Shown: one piece after another, positions 6,179-8,255 of the stretch
Layout of the letters: every line of letters begins with the position of its first letter
Numbering within the stretch: the first letter of the stretch is position 1
Origin: Campylobacteraceae bacterium
GTDB lineage: Bacteria; Campylobacterota; Campylobacteria; Campylobacterales; Sulfurovaceae
Direction: 5' to 3'
Assembly: GCA_026985495.1 (NCBI GenBank)
Contig: JALSQJ010000190.1
Coordinates: forward strand, 1 to 8,255
Length of the DNA stretch: 8,255 bases
Position numbers and translations under genes: made by a program
Notes under the pieces: model-generated
The model's database searches: none
What the model was told of the DNA's origin: nothing
What the model saw: only the letters and a program-made list of their open reading frames with translations

Positions 6179-6831
6179 TGAAAGCATTAGTAGATTTATT
6201 AAATAGATTAGACGATTTTTTTAATGGAAAATCAGATAATGAAAAGTGGATGATGATAGGTATGGTAACCTTAATTATTGGTTATATCTCTTACAGTTTT
6301 TTCTATCCATTTGCTGAAGAGAAATACAATAGTGCAAAACGTGAAAATAGTAATCTTAAAAAAAGTATTAACTCACATAAGCAGTATCTGCAAAGTATTA
6401 CACAAAATGGAGATAGAGATTTTTATGTTAAAAAATATAACAGTGATATTAAGCAATTAGATAAAGAGATATCTCAAGCAAATGATGATATTAGTTTTAT
6501 TTCTGTCAATTTAGATAAGTTATCCCCTCTACTATTTAACAAAGAGAGTTGGTCAAAGTTTTTAAACTCTATTACAAAACAAGCTAAAAAACAAGAGGTT
6601 GTTATTAATTATATTGAAAATAATTATGTAGATAATAATGGTAGTTTTGGGCATGTTTTACAAATAGGTGTAGGGTGTTCAGGAAGTTATAAAAATATTA
6701 CAAAATTTATTAATAAGTTAGAACGTTCTGTTTTAATTACTGATATATATGGTTCTCATATATATTTAGATAAAGAAAATACGGTTGTCTCTGCCGATAT
6801 AAATATTTCAGTATGGGGAGTAAATCATTAA
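6178..6831 (+). CDS. PilO/GspM-like inner-membrane alignment protein
   Basis: A 217-residue bitopic protein: short cytoplasmic N-terminus (1-23), one membrane segment (about 25-44), a periplasmic coiled coil (about 47-110), then a ferredoxin-like domain (about 121-217). The end of that domain has the PilO pattern: a G-S-Y turn (168-171), a helix KFINKLERS (176-184), then strands finishing ISVWG (210-214). PilO and GspM pair with PilN/GspL and link the inner-membrane platform to PilP/GspC. The ATG shares its A with the upstream TAA stop (6176-6180) and has AAAGGTGG at 6163-6170. It is followed by a second TAATG overlap, so this gene is translationally coupled on both sides. Family placement comes from architecture and operon position; MshJ is the equivalent name in MSHA systems. 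Confidence 0.8.
   Translation: MKALVDLLNRLDDFFNGKSDNEKWMMIGMVTLIIGYISYSFFYPFAEEKYNSAKRENSNLKKSINSHKQYLQSITQNGDRDFYVKKYNSDIKQLDKEISQANDDISFISVNLDKLSPLLFNKESWSKFLNSITKQAKKQEVVINYIENNYVDNNGSFGHVLQIGVGCSGSYKNITKFINKLERSVLITDIYGSHIYLDKENTVVSADINISVWGVNH
6815..6820 (+). promoter_or_regulatory. Ribosome binding site deciding the PilP-like start
   Basis: GGGGAG, ten bases before the ATG at 6831. It favours that start over the in-frame ATG at 6813, which has no ribosome binding site and would add six residues (MGSKSL) in front of an otherwise normal signal peptide. Confidence 0.6.
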
Positions 6832-7265
6832 TGAAAAAGATAGTACTTATAAACACTCTATTTCTCTCTTTAGTATATTCAGCAAGTTTAAGTTCAGAAG
6901 AGATTATTAATATGGTTTCTAAAATAAAAGAGGAGCGTTCAGATATCTCTATTGAGAAGTTAAATGGAACAGCAAATCCATTTATTTTAAAAGTTAAAAA
7001 GAGAACTCCTGTAAAAAAAGAGGGGAAAAAGCAGGTTGTTGTTGCTCCAAGGGTGGAGGTAGTATATACCCTTGATGCTATATTAAACCATGCTGCTTTT
7101 ATTAATAAAAAGTGGTACAAAAAAGGGGATAAGTTAGGGGAGTATAAAGTAGGGTATATCTCTAAACACTCTGTCACTCTTTTGAGTAGTGGTGGTAATA
7201 AAACATTAACTATAAAAAATAAAAATAAAAAAATTAAATTAAATAAAGGATATAAAAAATGGTAG
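6831..7265 (+). CDS. PilP/GspC/MshK-like periplasmic protein linking platform and secretin
   Basis: A 144-residue exported protein. Residues 1-18 form a signal peptide (MKKIV, hydrophobic core, YSA). A lysine-rich linker containing NPF (49-51) and a proline/lysine stretch (about 56-74) precedes a compact domain (about 77-130). That domain matches the homology region of PilP and GspC: LDAILNHAAFIN, then KKGDKLGEYKVGYI, then VTLLSSGG and TLTI. This domain binds the N-terminal domain of the secretin in characterised systems (family knowledge). It lacks a lipobox, unlike classical PilP, and lacks GspC's membrane anchor, so it would be a soluble periplasmic linker unless the signal peptide stays uncleaved. 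Start chosen from the ribosome binding site and the TAATG overlap with the PilO-like gene. Its stop overlaps the secretin start by 7 bp. Confidence 0.77.
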   Translation: MKKIVLINTLFLSLVYSASLSSEEIINMVSKIKEERSDISIEKLNGTANPFILKVKKRTPVKKEGKKQVVVAPRVEVVYTLDAILNHAAFINKKWYKKGDKLGEYKVGYISKHSVTLLSSGGNKTLTIKNKNKKIKLNKGYKKW

Positions 7266-8255
7266 TTTTAAAAAATAGTTTAAAAAAAATTATAATCTAT
7301 ACCATGCTTATTAATCTATTTGCCTCTCCAATCTATGCAAATAGATGTGATACACAACTCTTTACAGCAACATTAAACAGTGCGTTAACCATTGGTGATG
7401 TTGTTGAGAACTTAGCTGATGAGTGTCAGTTATCTCTTTTAGTAAAAGATAAAGAGGCAAAAAGGAGATTGGGTAAAAAGCTCTATTATGTCAAAATGAA
7501 TAATGCATCATTAAGAGAGTTTTTAGATACAGTACTTACTGAAAATGATATCTCTTATGAGTTAAGTGATAATAAGCTTAGAATTTCGTATTTGAAAACA
7601 AAAACATTTCAATTTCACTACATTGCAGGGGATAGAAAGGGAACAAGTAATGCTCATGTAACCATTGCCAATTCTGGAAAATCTTCAGGGGGAGCAAGTG
7701 GTGGAGGAGCTTCATCTTCTAAATCAGAAGGTGGAGAAGGAGGCAATGGTTCAAAAACAGGTGTCTCTATTGAGAGTACAGATAATTTTAAATTTTGGAC
7801 AAAAATTGAGAAGGAGTTAAAAAGTCTTTTGAATAGACCTGAAGATGAGTATAAAGCACCAAGCCCAATTATTAATGCTGAAGGTGGAATGATAACAGTT
7901 ACAGGAACAGCAAAACAGATTAGTAGGGTTTCAAATTATATTGATGTTTTAACAGAACAATTAAAGAATCAAGTGCTTATAGATGTTCAAATTTTATCGG
8001 TAACTTTTGATGACTCTTACACAACAGGGATTGATTGGAATCAGTTGTATAGTTTACAAAATATGGCAATTGCTACAGCAGGTAATTTTCAAAATAACAT
8101 AGGTTCCTTAACTTCACAAAATGATGGTGGTAGTTTATCTATTACAGATATGACAGCTGCAAACCCTTCTCCATTACCAGGTGGTTCAGGGGCAATCATT
8201 ACAAGAGGTTCTACTCAAATTAATGATGTGGTAAAATTTTTAAAGACACAAGGGG
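7259..8255 (+). CDS. mshL: MSHA-type pilus/type II secretion secretin, MshL-like (runs off the right edge)
   Basis: First 332 codons of an outer-membrane secretin, open to the window end. Secretins form the multimeric gated ring through which a pilus or pseudopilus-driven substrate crosses the outer membrane. Residues 1-27 form a signal peptide ending PIYA. A short N0/STN-type domain follows (about 31-111, with LTIGDVVENLADEC and NNASLREFLDTVL). Cysteines 30 and 56 could be disulfide-bonded. A Gly/Ser-rich linker (about 138-168) precedes the pre-secretin domain, with SPIINAEGGMITVTGTA (218-234) and a helix. The start of the secretin core is then QVLIDVQILSVTF...TGIDW, the usual MshL/PilQ/GspD entry. 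The conserved C-terminal barrel is not in the window. ATG follows AAAGGA (7245-7250) and overlaps the upstream gene by 7 bp. It resembles proteins annotated MshL in Sulfurimonas-type genomes (from memory). Confidence 0.92.
   Translation, partial: MVVLKNSLKKIIIYTMLINLFASPIYANRCDTQLFTATLNSALTIGDVVENLADECQLSLLVKDKEAKRRLGKKLYYVKMNNASLREFLDTVLTENDISYELSDNKLRISYLKTKTFQFHYIAGDRKGTSNAHVTIANSGKSSGGASGGGASSSKSEGGEGGNGSKTGVSIESTDNFKFWTKIEKELKSLLNRPEDEYKAPSPIINAEGGMITVTGTAKQISRVSNYIDVLTEQLKNQVLIDVQILSVTFDDSYTTGIDWNQLYSLQNMAIATAGNFQNNIGSLTSQNDGGSLSITDMTAANPSPLPGGSGAIITRGSTQINDVVKFLKTQG

Noticed and set aside
6278..6460. Short open frame inside the PilO-like gene
   Set aside because: Same-strand alternative frame within a well-supported gene; no initiation signal.
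6737..7177. Minus-strand open frame of 146 codons opposite the PilO- and PilP-like genes
   Set aside because: Antisense to two coupled genes of a coherent operon; the hydrophobic translation reflects complemented Lys/Glu codons.

Overview
The window looks like A+T-rich chromosomal DNA of a Campylobacterota (epsilonproteobacterial) organism, probably a free-living Sulfurimonas/Sulfurovum-type relative rather than Campylobacter itself. The grounds are base composition (roughly two thirds A+T by eye), protein resemblance, and gene order. The block fbp-mobB-(lipoprotein)-slt-yggT-gltX matches, from memory, the Campylobacter jejuni Cj0840c-Cj0845c neighbourhood, including the lone oppositely oriented lipoprotein gene. 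No tRNA, rRNA, CRISPR array, insertion sequence or prophage gene was seen.

Left part (1-4362), a conserved housekeeping block. Minus strand: a short operon mobB-fbp (fbp runs off the left edge) with its own promoter near 781-786. Plus strand: a small lipoprotein gene divergent from mobB, whose 3' end overlaps the 3' end of the next gene by 104 bp. Minus strand: an operon transcribed gltX-yggT-slt (glutamyl-tRNA synthetase-like protein, YggT membrane protein, secreted lytic transglycosylase), tightly packed with a 4-bp ATGA overlap and then a 2-bp gap.

Middle (4363-4642): a 280-bp, very A+T-rich divergent promoter region. It has good -10 boxes at both ends and a perfect 16-bp inverted repeat at 4485-4500.

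Right part (4643-8255), a plus-strand operon for the inner-membrane platform and outer-membrane channel of a type IV pilus/MSHA-pilus/type II secretion-like machine. The order is PilM-PilN-like fusion (GspL/MshI topology), PilO/GspM-like, PilP/GspC-like, and an MshL-type secretin that runs off the right edge. The genes are joined by two TAATG stop/start overlaps and one 7-bp overlap, which suggests stoichiometric coupled translation. ATPase, platform (GspF/PilC) and pilin genes are expected beyond the right edge.

The most unusual observation is that the gltX product keeps the family's length, order and many framework motifs but has lost the key residues of the HIGH motif, the RG-x-D/E-H glutamate-site motif and the KMSKS loop. 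It may not be a working glutamyl-tRNA synthetase. The second is the apparent fusion of PilM- and PilN-like modules into one 511-residue protein.
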